From the NCBI GenBank assembly GCA_041675505.1, contig JBAYTR010000009.1:62001-126000 (forward strand): 64,000 bases of DNA, given 5' to 3'. The position numbers and the translations under genes are program-made. Positions within the stretch are counted from its first letter, which is position 1. The number at the start of each line of letters is the position of its first letter. The notes under the pieces are model-generated. The model did not search any database. It saw only the letters and a program-made list of their open reading frames with translations, and had not been told where the DNA came from. This DNA comes from JAGPCK01 sp041675505 (GTDB lineage Bacteria > Bacteroidota > Bacteroidia > UKL13-3). Below, piece after piece: positions 45,636 to 54,634 of the stretch.

Positions 45636-48600
45636 TTAATGGCTAAGAGACAGTTTAACTAGAGAGGTTTTACCGTTACACGATACACTTAAAAAGTAAA
45701 GCCCTGAAGCGGCTTTGAAAGGGAACTCCAACTTTAAGGGGGTATGTGCGGTAAGGGTAATTTCTTGCATTAACCACACTTTACCTGTAATATCCGTAAG
45801 CTCAAGGTGAGCAGGTACTTCCTGCCCCTCAGGCATTGCTATATAAAATGTGCCGTTTGTAGGAGACGGGTAAACAGAAATGGCACCATTTGTCAGAGTT
45901 CGCTCTATTTTTCGTACTTCAGAGTAACTGAAGGCACCATCTGCATCTACCATTTTGAGTCGGTAGTAGGTTATTGGAGTTGTAATCGGAGTCGCATCTT
46001 CAAATGCGTATTCTTGGGTACTAATACTATTTCCCGCTGCTGCAACGGTTCCTGTTTTTGAAAAGATGTTTCCATCGGTGCTGCGTTCAATATCAAAATA
46101 CGCGCTGTTTTGTTCGCTGGCAGTGGCCCAGGTTAATCGTGCTTTATCCAGATAGGGTGTTGCCGTAAAACTCAATAACTCCACAGGTAACGGGTTGTTG
46201 TTGTCGGTTGCTGTAAAGAAGGAGAATGACGTATAACTTGCTGTATTGTTAAAGGAATAAGTATTTGCATCCATGTTGGTACTGCTGCAGGCACAACTCC
46301 AACCGCTGGGGGCGTTGGAACTGTTTTTAGCCATGCGTAAATCTGAGGTAGAGGGCACTGCTCCCATAACCGCAGGAGACATCCACAGTTTAAGTTTATA
46401 ATTCAAGTCGGCTGTTGCTGTGGCATCTATTTTCCAATAGCAGTTGGCTGCATTTTTACCGGGAATAGGGTAGGGAGGATTGTTGCCGGAGTAATACAAT
46501 ACTGTAGGTTGAGCGGTGGGTAAAGTGGAGCCGGTTTGCCAGTCAATTTGTGCAATGGTACGTCCGCCAAATACATACACCGAAGATTGCCCAGCGGCAA
46601 AAGTACCGGTATGTGTGGCTGCAGGTGGTGCAACGGATGGTACCACTTCATCGGCACCAATATCGGTGGCTCCGTCACTTAATGAGGCTGAGCGATCCCC
46701 GTTCAGTTGTTCCCAGTCATAGTCAATGTCTGCAATGGGTATTCCTTTGCCGTTAATGTACCAGCTGTTGGCATTAGCGGGGTTAATGCGCAGGTCTCCG
46801 GTATCCGGATGCATGAACATACTAGCTAAGCTACCTGCGGAAGCACACCAACTGTATTTGTCATTGGGGTTGGATGTAGTGTAGTAGTTGTACCATGAAC
46901 GGTTGTTTCCTCCCCACCTAAACAGAGATGATGTGTCAGAAGCAATGTAAAGATTATAATTACTATTTAGGTTGTTAGTTGATGAATTAAATAATGTATA
47001 ATTTGTCCCTAATGTCCGACCATTAAACAGCAAGTTATTCATCAGGATATAAGTGCCTCCACCGTTTCGTGTGAAACATGAAGATATTCCGTTTGTGCTG
47101 TTTCCACCGCTAATATAGACACTGTTATAGTATATGTTGTTGTTATTTCCACTTTCAATATTAATGCCGTGTACCTCTTTAGTATTATTGGTAGCATGAG
47201 TAATAGTGTTATTTCCAATGTTCCAATGTCCGTTATTAAAGTTGAGATAAATTGCAGCTGCATATGTTGGGTTTGCAGAAGTGCAGCTCAAATTGTTAAT
47301 GCGGTTGAGATTACAATTCGAAACGGGAAGAGACGTTGAACTACCTGCTCTTACATGGATTCCATTTACGCGCACATATGAGCCTGTTGTACTTTGATTA
47401 TTGCTAAGGTATTTTATGGTATTACTACTTATTTTATGATTACCGGTTATAGAAGTCATATATATACCAAATACAAAAAGGGTTGAGCTTGTAGAAGTGG
47501 AGTAACCGTATCCTTTTAACTCAGAAACGGTGTTTCCTGTTATGGATACATTAAACCCATTACTAATTTGAATTCCCCCAATTGTAGCAGTATTGCCATG
47601 ACCCCTGTTTTCTATATTCTGAATAGTATTATTATTAATAGCAATTCCTGTAATTGGGGGGGTATTGTTTATTCCTATGAAAGTATAAGCTGCAACATTA
47701 GTTCCTGAGGCAGCCCCTAAAAACATTGTTCTGCTACTGTTGCCAATTACATTACTTGATATTTCTGATGTGCCACCGTTTATACCATAAAATGTCAAAG
47801 CGTATGTTGAGTTTATAGTAGAGTGGCTAACCAGAAAATCAGATATTGTATTATTTTTTATCGTACCATTTGCTCCAGACACGATGCCATTTACCAATGA
47901 CCCCGGGCTTGCAGAAGTTGAGTTAGTAAAAGTTACTGAAATATTGGCACTATTTCCTCCAATAATATTGCCGTTGGTATTGCCAATATTAATGTTTCCG
48001 GCTCTGGCCCATATCGCAGAAAACACCCCGAAGGAAGTGTTGGCCGATAGTGATGCCCCTGTGGCATTGGTTGAGAAATTGATGGCCCGTATAATATTCC
48101 CGTCAACAGTAGAAGTGGCCGTAGAACTCAACCACAAGGTAATGCCCCAGAAATATACGTCAGCATTGGTGTTTACAGAGTAAGTGCCCGTGCCGCTGGA
48201 GTTAGCATGGCCAATGAGGTTATTGCTAATAGTAAAGCCACCATGACTTATACTGTAAATCCAAATAGCTCCGTGAAAGCGTGTGGCTGAAACACTTAAA
48301 GTTAAACCGGATGTTTGATAAAAACGATTGCCGGTAATGTTCCATCCGCTGTGCCCGTCTAAAATATAAATGCCAAAGGAGTGGTTGCTGTTGCTGCCAT
48401 AATTGTAAATGTTGTTGTTGCTTACCGTAACATTGGTAGAGTATTGTCCGCTGGGAGAACTGGAAGTCGTTTCTCCACGGGCAATAATGCCGTAGGTTGG
48501 GTTTCCTGAACCTGATGAGCCTATGCTGTTATTGCTGATGGTATTATTGGAGTTACCAATGTTGCCCATAAAAGTAATTACTCCCCAAAAATCAGTAGTG

Positions 48601-49070
48601 TTGGAGCTTAGAAAGGTACAATTGGTAAAAAGGTTGTTGGAAGCCCCGTTGGTTAATTGTATGATATGCCCCTGAGAGGTATTACTGTTGGTAAAGGTGA
48701 GGCTGTTTGTTCCGCTATTAATGCCGTTGATGGTAACATTATCAGCACCGTTTAAAAGAATCAGGGGGCCGTTGGCTGAGCCTGAAATAGTAAAATTTCC
48801 ACCGGAAGGACTGATGTTAATGGAGGTGTAATTGGCAGAACCCACACCGCTTGCTGCAAGTGTGGCTGTTGAAGAGCTGAGAGAACTGTTGGCCGTTATG
48901 AGTATTGAAATACTACCGCCATGTGTTCCGTTATTAATGGCTGAGAAAGCCGTAGAAAGCGTACCATACGTATTTGAACCGCCTACGGTTCCGCTCACTG
49001 TAACCTGAGCATTTACTGTATTGGCAGTAACTAATGCGAGTAAAAATAATATTAAACGTAAAGGTTTCAT
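45636..49070 (-). CDS. T9SS-secreted beta-helix protein, tandem paralogue (1144 aa)
   Basis: Same plan as the 1141-aa protein encoded just downstream: signal peptide (1-22, ends VNAQ), YGTLSTAFSAINNGTHGGS at the start of the helix domain, a long Asn/Ser/Gly-rich right-handed beta-helix, YDWEQLNGDRSASLSDGATD, VELLSFTATPYLDKARLTWA and a sorting domain with VYPSPTNGTFYIAMP. The ATG at 49070 is chosen because it gives the shorter, cleaner signal peptide; the upstream in-frame ATG adds nine residues. 84 bp separate the two genes, so the pair arose by duplication. Confidence 0.85.
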   Translation of the reverse strand: MKPLRLILFLLALVTANTVNAQVTVSGTVGGSNTYGTLSTAFSAINNGTHGGSISILITANSSLSSSTATLAASGVGSANYTSINISPSGGNFTISGSANGPLILLNGADNVTINGINSGTNSLTFTNSNTSQGHIIQLTNGASNNLFTNCTFLSSNTTDFWGVITFMGNIGNSNNTISNNSIGSSGSGNPTYGIIARGETTSSSPSGQYSTNVTVSNNNIYNYGSNSNHSFGIYILDGHSGWNITGNRFYQTSGLTLSVSATRFHGAIWIYSISHGGFTISNNLIGHANSSGTGTYSVNTNADVYFWGITLWLSSTATSTVDGNIIRAINFSTNATGASLSANTSFGVFSAIWARAGNINIGNTNGNIIGGNSANISVTFTNSTSASPGSLVNGIVSGANGTIKNNTISDFLVSHSTINSTYALTFYGINGGTSEISSNVIGNSSRTMFLGAASGTNVAAYTFIGINNTPPITGIAINNNTIQNIENRGHGNTATIGGIQISNGFNVSITGNTVSELKGYGYSTSTSSTLFVFGIYMTSITGNHKISSNTIKYLSNNQSTTGSYVRVNGIHVRAGSSTSLPVSNCNLNRINNLSCTSANPTYAAAIYLNFNNGHWNIGNNTITHATNNTKEVHGINIESGNNNNIYYNSVYISGGNSTNGISSCFTRNGGGTYILMNNLLFNGRTLGTNYTLFNSSTNNLNSNYNLYIASDTSSLFRWGGNNRSWYNYYTTSNPNDKYSWCASAGSLASMFMHPDTGDLRINPANANSWYINGKGIPIADIDYDWEQLNGDRSASLSDGATDIGADEVVPSVAPPAATHTGTFAAGQSSVYVFGGRTIAQIDWQTGSTLPTAQPTVLYYSGNNPPYPIPGKNAANCYWKIDATATADLNYKLKLWMSPAVMGAVPSTSDLRMAKNSSNAPSGWSCACSSTNMDANTYSFNNTASYTSFSFFTATDNNNPLPVELLSFTATPYLDKARLTWATASEQNSAYFDIERSTDGNIFSKTGTVAAAGNSISTQEYAFEDATPITTPITYYRLKMVDADGAFSYSEVRKIERTLTNGAISVYPSPTNGTFYIAMPEGQEVPAHLELTDITGKVWLMQEITLTAHTPLKLEFPFKAASGLYFLSVSCNGKTSLVKLSLSH

Positions 49071-49163
49071 TAGGTTTGTAAAAGCGAATTTATGCAAAAT
49101 AGGCTTAAAAGCAAATGGTTAAGTTACTTTATTCAAGACTAACGATAGGCAACAACAGTTGCA

Positions 49164-49844
49164 TCAAAGACTAAAATCAACCGGAGGAATACCCTTGCTT
49201 ATCAGGTAGGCATTTGTTTTTGAGAAAGGTTTTGACCCCAAAAATCCGTTGTGTGCTGAAAGTGGTGAGGGGTGTGCCGAGGCTATAACATGGTGTTTGC
49301 TTTCATCAATTAACGTGCGTTTACTTTGAGCATAACGGCCCCATAAAATAAAAACAACGTGTGTTTTATTTTCTGAAATAGCCTGAATAGTTTTGTCGGT
49401 GAAAACCTCCCAACCCTTGTTTTGATGAGAACCGGCTTCATGTGCCCTTACAGTTAGGGTGGCGTTGAGTAACAATATACCTTGCTGTGCCCATGCACTT
49501 AAATCACCATGAGAGGGAATGGGGATGTTTAAATCTGCCTGCAGTTCTTTAAAAATGTTGACTAAAGAGGGTGGTGGTTTAACCCCTCGGTTAACTGAAA
49601 AACATAAGCCGTTCGCTTGTCCCGGCCCGTGGTAGGGGTCTTGCCCCAGTATCACTACTTTAACCTGGTCAAATGGAGTTGCATCAAATGCTGCAAAAAT
49701 TTGTTTGCCCGGGGGATAGATAATTTTTCCGCTGTTTTTTTCGGCTATGAGAAATGTTTTGAGCGAGGCAAAATAAGCTGAGTTGAACTCTTCATGAAGT
49801 AGTTTTTTCCAGCTTTCATCCAATTGAACAGATGAGGAGGCCAT
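49164..49844 (-). CDS. ung: Uracil-DNA glycosylase, family 1
   Basis: Excises uracil from DNA. VILGQDPYHGPGQANGLCFS carries the catalytic Asp and water-activating loop, PPSLVNIFKEL is the Pro-rich loop, LLLNATLTVR is the uracil pocket, and HPSPLSAHNGFLGSKPF supplies the catalytic His and minor-groove loop. Length 226 is normal. Four bases after the ilvE stop, so the pair is an operon. Confidence 0.97.
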   Translation of the reverse strand: MASSSVQLDESWKKLLHEEFNSAYFASLKTFLIAEKNSGKIIYPPGKQIFAAFDATPFDQVKVVILGQDPYHGPGQANGLCFSVNRGVKPPPSLVNIFKELQADLNIPIPSHGDLSAWAQQGILLLNATLTVRAHEAGSHQNKGWEVFTDKTIQAISENKTHVVFILWGRYAQSKRTLIDESKHHVIASAHPSPLSAHNGFLGSKPFSKTNAYLISKGIPPVDFSL

Positions 49845-49847
49845 GGT

Positions 49848-50900
49848 TTAAACTTTTACTACCCAGCCAAACGTATCAGCGATTTTGGCCGTTTTAATAT
49901 CTTCCATGGTTTGTTTCAGCATCTTTGAAACCACCCTTGTTTCGGCTTCAGGAAGTTCATAGTCTGTGCCTTTATAACCTATAGTAGATATAGGGGCAAT
50001 GGTGGCTGCCGTACCCGTGCCGAATGCATCCGTTAGTTTACCTTGTTGACAAGCATCAATCACCTCTGTAATTTTCACTTTGCGTTCTTCTACCCGGTAG
50101 CCGTTGTGGCGTAAAATTTCAATGCATGATTTGCGGGTTACCCCATCCAGAATGTTGCCATCCAATTGAGGTGTTACTACTGTTCCGTCAATTTCAAAAA
50201 ACAGGTTGGTGGTTCCTGATTCTTCCACGTAGGTAAAATCACGTCCGTCCATCCATATAATTTGATCGTATCCTTCTTTTTGTGCTTCCAGTGTGGGCAA
50301 CATGGAAATTCCATAGTTTCCGGCAGCTTTGGCAAAGCCAGCGCCTCCGTCAAAAGAGCGTACGTATTTCTCAGCTACCTTTACTCTAAGCGGCTTGTTG
50401 TAGTATGCGTTTACAGGGCAACAAAAAATCATGAAGGAGTAGTTGGCAGAGGGGCGTACACCAATAAAATCATCCGTGGCAAACATAAAAGGACGTACAT
50501 ACAGTCCGCTGCCTTCTTTAGTGGGTATCCAGTTGATGTCTTTAGCAATAAGTGTTTTTAAGCCGGCCATAAAAATGTCGTCAGGAATCTCGGGCATACA
50601 CATTCTTCGGGCTGAGGCATTTAATCTGGCCCAGTTATCCATCGGTCTGAACAGAAGTGCCTCCCCTGCGGTATTTTTGTAAGCCTTCATTCCCTCAAAA
50701 ATTCCCTGTCCGTAGTGGATTACACTCATAGCCGGACTGAACGGTATGGGGCCAAAAGGAATAATGCGCGCATTTTGCCATGTTCCCTCACTGTAATCAA
50801 CGCAAAACATGTGGTCGGTAAATATTTTTCCGAACTGCACATTATCAAAGTCACATTGATCTATTCTGGAGGCGGTGGAGGTTGTTACTTTTATTTCCAT
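49848..50900 (-). CDS. ilvE: Branched-chain amino acid aminotransferase
   Basis: Last step of Val/Leu/Ile synthesis, first of degradation (PLP fold-type IV, group III-like of about 350 residues). IHYGQGIFEGMKAYKN is the N-terminal signature, K of GAGFAKAAGNYGISML binds PLP, and the WMDGRDFTYVEESGTTNLFF and GVTRKSCIEILR segments complete the site. The start is the ATG at 50900 (MEIKVTTS); the open frame further upstream reads through the divergent promoter gap and is rejected. Confidence 0.95.
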   Translation of the reverse strand: MEIKVTTSTASRIDQCDFDNVQFGKIFTDHMFCVDYSEGTWQNARIIPFGPIPFSPAMSVIHYGQGIFEGMKAYKNTAGEALLFRPMDNWARLNASARRMCMPEIPDDIFMAGLKTLIAKDINWIPTKEGSGLYVRPFMFATDDFIGVRPSANYSFMIFCCPVNAYYNKPLRVKVAEKYVRSFDGGAGFAKAAGNYGISMLPTLEAQKEGYDQIIWMDGRDFTYVEESGTTNLFFEIDGTVVTPQLDGNILDGVTRKSCIEILRHNGYRVEERKVKITEVIDACQQGKLTDAFGTGTAATIAPISTIGYKGTDYELPEAETRVVSKMLKQTMEDIKTAKIADTFGWVVKV

Positions 50901-50957
50901 GTAAAAACCCTTTGTTGGGGTGGCCAAATTTCGTGTAATTTGCCTCGAAAACAAATT

Positions 50958-51446
50958 ATGAGTACAGATAATTCCACAAGGCCTGATTTGCATGCTATTG
51001 CTATGCTTTTTGATGAGCCGTTAATCGTTCACAGAACCGCAGTTACGCCCGAAAAAGCAAGTCTGCCACAGTACACCGGAGCCAATCAAAAAGGGCTGGT
51101 TTTTCTTAGGGCGGTAGCGGATACTGAAAATGAAATTCTTGATCAGTTACTCAATGACATTATAGTTAAGGGGCTAAAATATACCGAAGATGATTGTGCT
51201 CAGATTACTTGGGACAATAATTTTGGATGGAATGAACTGAAGTCGCTAACATCCGTTAAACACCTGGTACTGTTTGGTGTGGACCCCCAACAGTTAGGCA
51301 TCAGAAGAAATGCCACAGAGAAATATGTTCCCTTTTTTACTGAAGATACTCAGGTAATAACAGCCGATTCATTGCAAAAGATAAGTGACGATGTGAATGT
51401 GAAGAAGAAGTTCTGGCAGGCGTTGCAAACTATTTTAAAGAAGTAA
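50958..51446 (+). CDS. Conserved-looking protein of unknown function (162 aa)
   Basis: Begins MSTDNSTRPDLHAIAMLF at the ATG 50958; it has no signal peptide, helix pattern mixed, several acidic stretches and a Lys-rich end (VNVKKKFWQALQTILKK). KHLVLFGVDPQQLGI is a hydrophobic strand-like core. Not recognised. It is one base before rdgB, so the two are very likely co-translated, and it is divergent from ilvE with a 57-bp shared promoter gap. A nucleic-acid or replication role would be a guess. Confidence 0.75.
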   Translation: MSTDNSTRPDLHAIAMLFDEPLIVHRTAVTPEKASLPQYTGANQKGLVFLRAVADTENEILDQLLNDIIVKGLKYTEDDCAQITWDNNFGWNELKSLTSVKHLVLFGVDPQQLGIRRNATEKYVPFFTEDTQVITADSLQKISDDVNVKKKFWQALQTILKK

Positions 51447-51447
51447 G

Positions 51448-52026
51448 ATGAAAAACCTGATTTTCGCCTCACACAATGCGCATAAAGTAAAAGAGATAAA
51501 TCAGTTACTGGAGGGCAAATACAACGTACAGTCATTGGCTGAAAGCGGTTTTACCGAGGAAATTGAAGAGACGGGCAGTACTTTAACGGAGAACGCATTA
51601 CTAAAAGCGAGATGTATTTACAGCAAGTTGCATTGCGATTGTTTTGCTGATGATACTGGTTTGGAAGTCGATGCCTTAGGGGGCAGGCCGGGTGTTTATT
51701 CCGCCAGGTATGCCGGTGAGCCAAAAAACGACAGGAACAATATTCTTTTACTGTTGCAGGAATTGCAGGGAATAAAGAAAAGAACAGCCAGATTTAAGAC
51801 GGTTATAGCCCTGATTATAGAAGGAAAGGAATACTTGTTTGAAGGAGTAGTGGAAGGAAGTATTTCTGAAGAGGTGAACGGAGATAACGGGTTTGGTTAT
51901 GACCCGGTTTTTATTCCGGCAGGTTACGACACAACCTTTGCTGAAATGACAGCCGCGCAAAAGAATGACATCAGTCACCGGGCAATAGCAGTAAGGAAGT
52001 TAGCTGATTTTTTGTGTTCGGCTTAA
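51448..52026 (+). CDS. rdgB: Non-canonical purine NTP pyrophosphatase (ITP/XTP)
   Basis: House-cleaning hydrolase for dITP/XTP. FASHNAHKVKEINQLL is the N-terminal nucleotide motif; CFADDTGLEVDALGGRPGVY is the catalytic loop, and NGFGYDPVFIP and DISHRAIAVRKL complete the signature. 192 residues is standard. One base separates it from the preceding unknown gene; it ends three bases before the oppositely oriented WecA/MraY-like gene. Confidence 0.96.
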   Translation: MKNLIFASHNAHKVKEINQLLEGKYNVQSLAESGFTEEIEETGSTLTENALLKARCIYSKLHCDCFADDTGLEVDALGGRPGVYSARYAGEPKNDRNNILLLLQELQGIKKRTARFKTVIALIIEGKEYLFEGVVEGSISEEVNGDNGFGYDPVFIPAGYDTTFAEMTAAQKNDISHRAIAVRKLADFLCSA

Positions 52027-52029
52027 AAT

Positions 52030-53136
52030 TTATGCCTGTCCTCTTTCCGCTTTTTTAGCTTTCAGATTTTTTTCACGCATAAAGTTGCTCTCATTCTTAT
52101 TTTGCTGAATGAGGAATTCAGGTATAAAACACAGAATTAAAGCTATACCCGAAACGGTAAGCAGGTGATTCATTACAGGTGCGTCTTTCATAATGAAACC
52201 CATAATCACAAAAATGATATTGATGAGGTAGAGAAGCAAAGAGGCTTCTGCGTGGTTTAAACCCAGTTGAAGAATGGAGTGGTGTAAGTGGTTTTGGTCA
52301 GCTTTCAGAGGAGATTGACGTTTCACCACACGCAGTATAAACACCCGCAATGTATCAGCCAGAGGTAAAATAAGGATAGAAATAGCAATGGAGGGTAAAG
52401 TGCCCGAGTTAAAGCTAAAGTTAACGGGTTTAACAGCTGCTGAATTAATGAATACGAGGGTGAAAATAGAAATAATGAATCCGATGGTGAGTGCACCGGA
52501 ATCTCCCATAAAGATGCGTGCAGGGTTAAAGTTATAGAACAAGAAACCCAACAAAGCACCGGCCAATCCGAATGCGATAACCGACCAACCTATGTAGCCT
52601 ATAAAGTTGAACCATATACCAAAGGTAAGGGCGGTAATCATTCCTATGCCTCCGGCTAATCCGTCAATACCATCAATGAGGTTGAACGAATTGGTAATTA
52701 CAATAATGGTGAAGGTGGTAATGAGAAAGCTGGCTACGTAAGGGATTTCATGTATTCCAAAAATACCGTAAAAAGAAGAGATGCGGATATCTGATCCTAA
52801 AATGATGATGATGGCAGCGAGAATCTGAGAGATTAATTTTTTGTAAGGAGTCAGCTTAACCAAATCGTCTTTGAGGCCGGAGAAGAATAATATAAACAGC
52901 GCAGCTTCAAAGTACTGTAAACGTGGCAGGTCGGTCCATATACCCCAAAGTGTGGTGGAGAAAAAGAATCCGGCAAAAATGGCTAACCCACCCAGGCGGG
53001 GAATGTCTTCGCTGTGAATCTTCCTTTCATCAGGAACATCAAACAAGCCTTTCATGGTGGAGACCATGCGTATAGTTGGAATGGCGAATATAACAACCGC
53101 AAGTGCAGTGAAAAAGGATAGTATTAAATTTATCAT
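52030..53136 (-). CDS. MraY/WecA-family undecaprenyl-phosphate sugar-1-phosphate transferase
   Basis: Integral membrane enzyme of about eleven helices that attaches GlcNAc-1-P (or MurNAc-pentapeptide-P for MraY) to undecaprenyl phosphate. Cytosolic-loop signatures are DVPDERKIHSEDIPRLGG, the central NSFNLIDGIDGLAGG and FMGDSGALTIGF, and the late HLHHSILQLG (the His loop of the WecA/TagO branch). The WecA/TagO-type His motif argues against MraY. It probably starts lipid-linked glycans, parallel to the transferase at 16377. The -7 box at 53187-53194 suggests its own promoter. Confidence 0.88.
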   Translation of the reverse strand: MINLILSFFTALAVVIFAIPTIRMVSTMKGLFDVPDERKIHSEDIPRLGGLAIFAGFFFSTTLWGIWTDLPRLQYFEAALFILFFSGLKDDLVKLTPYKKLISQILAAIIIILGSDIRISSFYGIFGIHEIPYVASFLITTFTIIVITNSFNLIDGIDGLAGGIGMITALTFGIWFNFIGYIGWSVIAFGLAGALLGFLFYNFNPARIFMGDSGALTIGFIISIFTLVFINSAAVKPVNFSFNSGTLPSIAISILILPLADTLRVFILRVVKRQSPLKADQNHLHHSILQLGLNHAEASLLLYLINIIFVIMGFIMKDAPVMNHLLTVSGIALILCFIPEFLIQQNKNESNFMREKNLKAKKAERGQA

Positions 53137-53186
53137 GCGGTGTTTTTCTTTGTTGTGACAAATATCCGTTGTTTGAACCCTGACAT

Positions 53187-53194
53187 CAAAAATA
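53187..53194 (-). promoter_or_regulatory. -7 promoter box TATTTTTG
   Basis: Exact TAnnTTTG on the minus strand, 50 bases before the WecA-like ATG (53136), inside the 89-bp gap after the phosphohexomutase gene. Confidence 0.45.
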
Positions 53195-53225
53195 TTTATC
53201 CTCGCTTATGCCGTGTTCGTCTAAT

Positions 53226-54623
53226 TTAGTGTAAAATGGTGTTGGCCGTTTTTTGTAAAATTTCTTCCGCTCTCTTTTTGCTAGAAGCTTCAGCATAAGT
53301 TCTTAATACAGGCTCGGTTCCGCTCGGACGAATCATTACCCATTCACCGTTACCCAGATGGAACTTATACCCGTCTAAATCTTCTGTGCGCTCTACAATA
53401 AGGTCGTCAAATGCTTTGTACATACCCTTGTTACAATTGCTTATAATTTCCTGTTTTTTCTCTTCTTTAAGATGAAGGTCGTTACGTTCCATGGAGAAAG
53501 TGCCGGTTACTTCATAAACCTCCTGTATGAGTTCATCAAGTGATTTCCCGGTTTTGGCCATAAACTCCCACAGGGTAATGCCAATCCATATACCATCGCG
53601 CTCAGGAATGTGGCCGGTAATGGCAATACCGCCTGATTCTTCTCCGCCTACCAGAACGTTTTCGGCAATCATGTACTCGCAAATGTATTTGAACCCGATT
53701 TTGGTAATTTGCACGGGCAGGTTATAAGCCTCACAAAGCTTAGCTACTTTACTGGTGGCACTAAAGGTGGTGATTACTTTACCTGAAAGTCCTTTGTACT
53801 TGTGCAGGTAATGCACCAGCAAAAGGATGATATGATGGGAGTCAACAAACTCTCCTTTTTTATTGTAAAGTCCTATACGGTCAGCATCTCCGTCTGTTAC
53901 AAGGCCACAGTCAATTTCTTCAGACAAACGAATCATGTCAGAAAACTCCTGCAGGTTTTTGTGAATAGGCTCAGGTGCCTGTCCCATAAACCCCGGGTTA
54001 TAATCGCAATGTAAGAAAGTAGCCTCCGGGAAAAGTCGTCTGATTACGTTTTGTCCTGCTCCGTACATGGCATCGTAAGCCAGCTCCAGTTTTTTGTCTT
54101 TTATTAATTGAATGTCGAAATTCTTTTCGATGTGTTCACAGTAGAGGTCTTCCAGGTTAATGTATTCAATTTTTTTATCAGCAACAGCCTTACTGAAATC
54201 GGCTATGTTACCGTCAAATGTATCAGGTATGAGTGTTTCTACCTCTTCAATCATAGCAGGTGTGGCGGGGCCTCCGTAAGATGCTTTGATTTTAAAACCG
54301 TTGTAAGAGGGTGGGTTATGGCTGGCTGTAATAATGATACCCGCATCGGCTTTGTAATGAACCGTTCCCAATGAAATCATAGGGGTTGATACAAAATCTT
54401 TGGCCAGAAATACCTTAATGCCGTTGGCAACTAAAATTGCTGCAGTGGTTTCGGCAAACATCTCTCCGGCAAAACGGCAGTCGTGTCCTACCACAGCAAC
54501 GGGATTAGTATTGTTTTTCTTAAGCCAAGCTGCAGTTGCCTGAGCAACCCTGCTTACATTTTCTACGGTAAAATCCTGCGCAATAATTCCTCTCCATCCG
54601 TCAGTTCCGAATTTAATTTTCAT
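53226..54623 (-). CDS. Phosphoglucomutase / phosphomannomutase (alpha-D-phosphohexomutase)
   Basis: Interconverts hexose 1- and 6-phosphates for glycan precursors. The catalytic Ser is in IIITASHNPPSYNGFKIK, the Mg loop is DGDADRIGLY, GGEESGGIAI is the sugar-specificity loop, and MIRPSGTEPVLRTY is the phosphate-binding loop. The 465-residue size and four-domain order fit the superfamily. Substrate (glucose, mannose or glucosamine) cannot be settled from these motifs. It follows the unknown exported gene by 11 bp and belongs to that transcript. Confidence 0.93.
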   Translation of the reverse strand: MKIKFGTDGWRGIIAQDFTVENVSRVAQATAAWLKKNNTNPVAVVGHDCRFAGEMFAETTAAILVANGIKVFLAKDFVSTPMISLGTVHYKADAGIIITASHNPPSYNGFKIKASYGGPATPAMIEEVETLIPDTFDGNIADFSKAVADKKIEYINLEDLYCEHIEKNFDIQLIKDKKLELAYDAMYGAGQNVIRRLFPEATFLHCDYNPGFMGQAPEPIHKNLQEFSDMIRLSEEIDCGLVTDGDADRIGLYNKKGEFVDSHHIILLLVHYLHKYKGLSGKVITTFSATSKVAKLCEAYNLPVQITKIGFKYICEYMIAENVLVGGEESGGIAITGHIPERDGIWIGITLWEFMAKTGKSLDELIQEVYEVTGTFSMERNDLHLKEEKKQEIISNCNKGMYKAFDDLIVERTEDLDGYKFHLGNGEWVMIRPSGTEPVLRTYAEASSKKRAEEILQKTANTILH

Positions 54624-54634
54624 ATCAGTAACGT

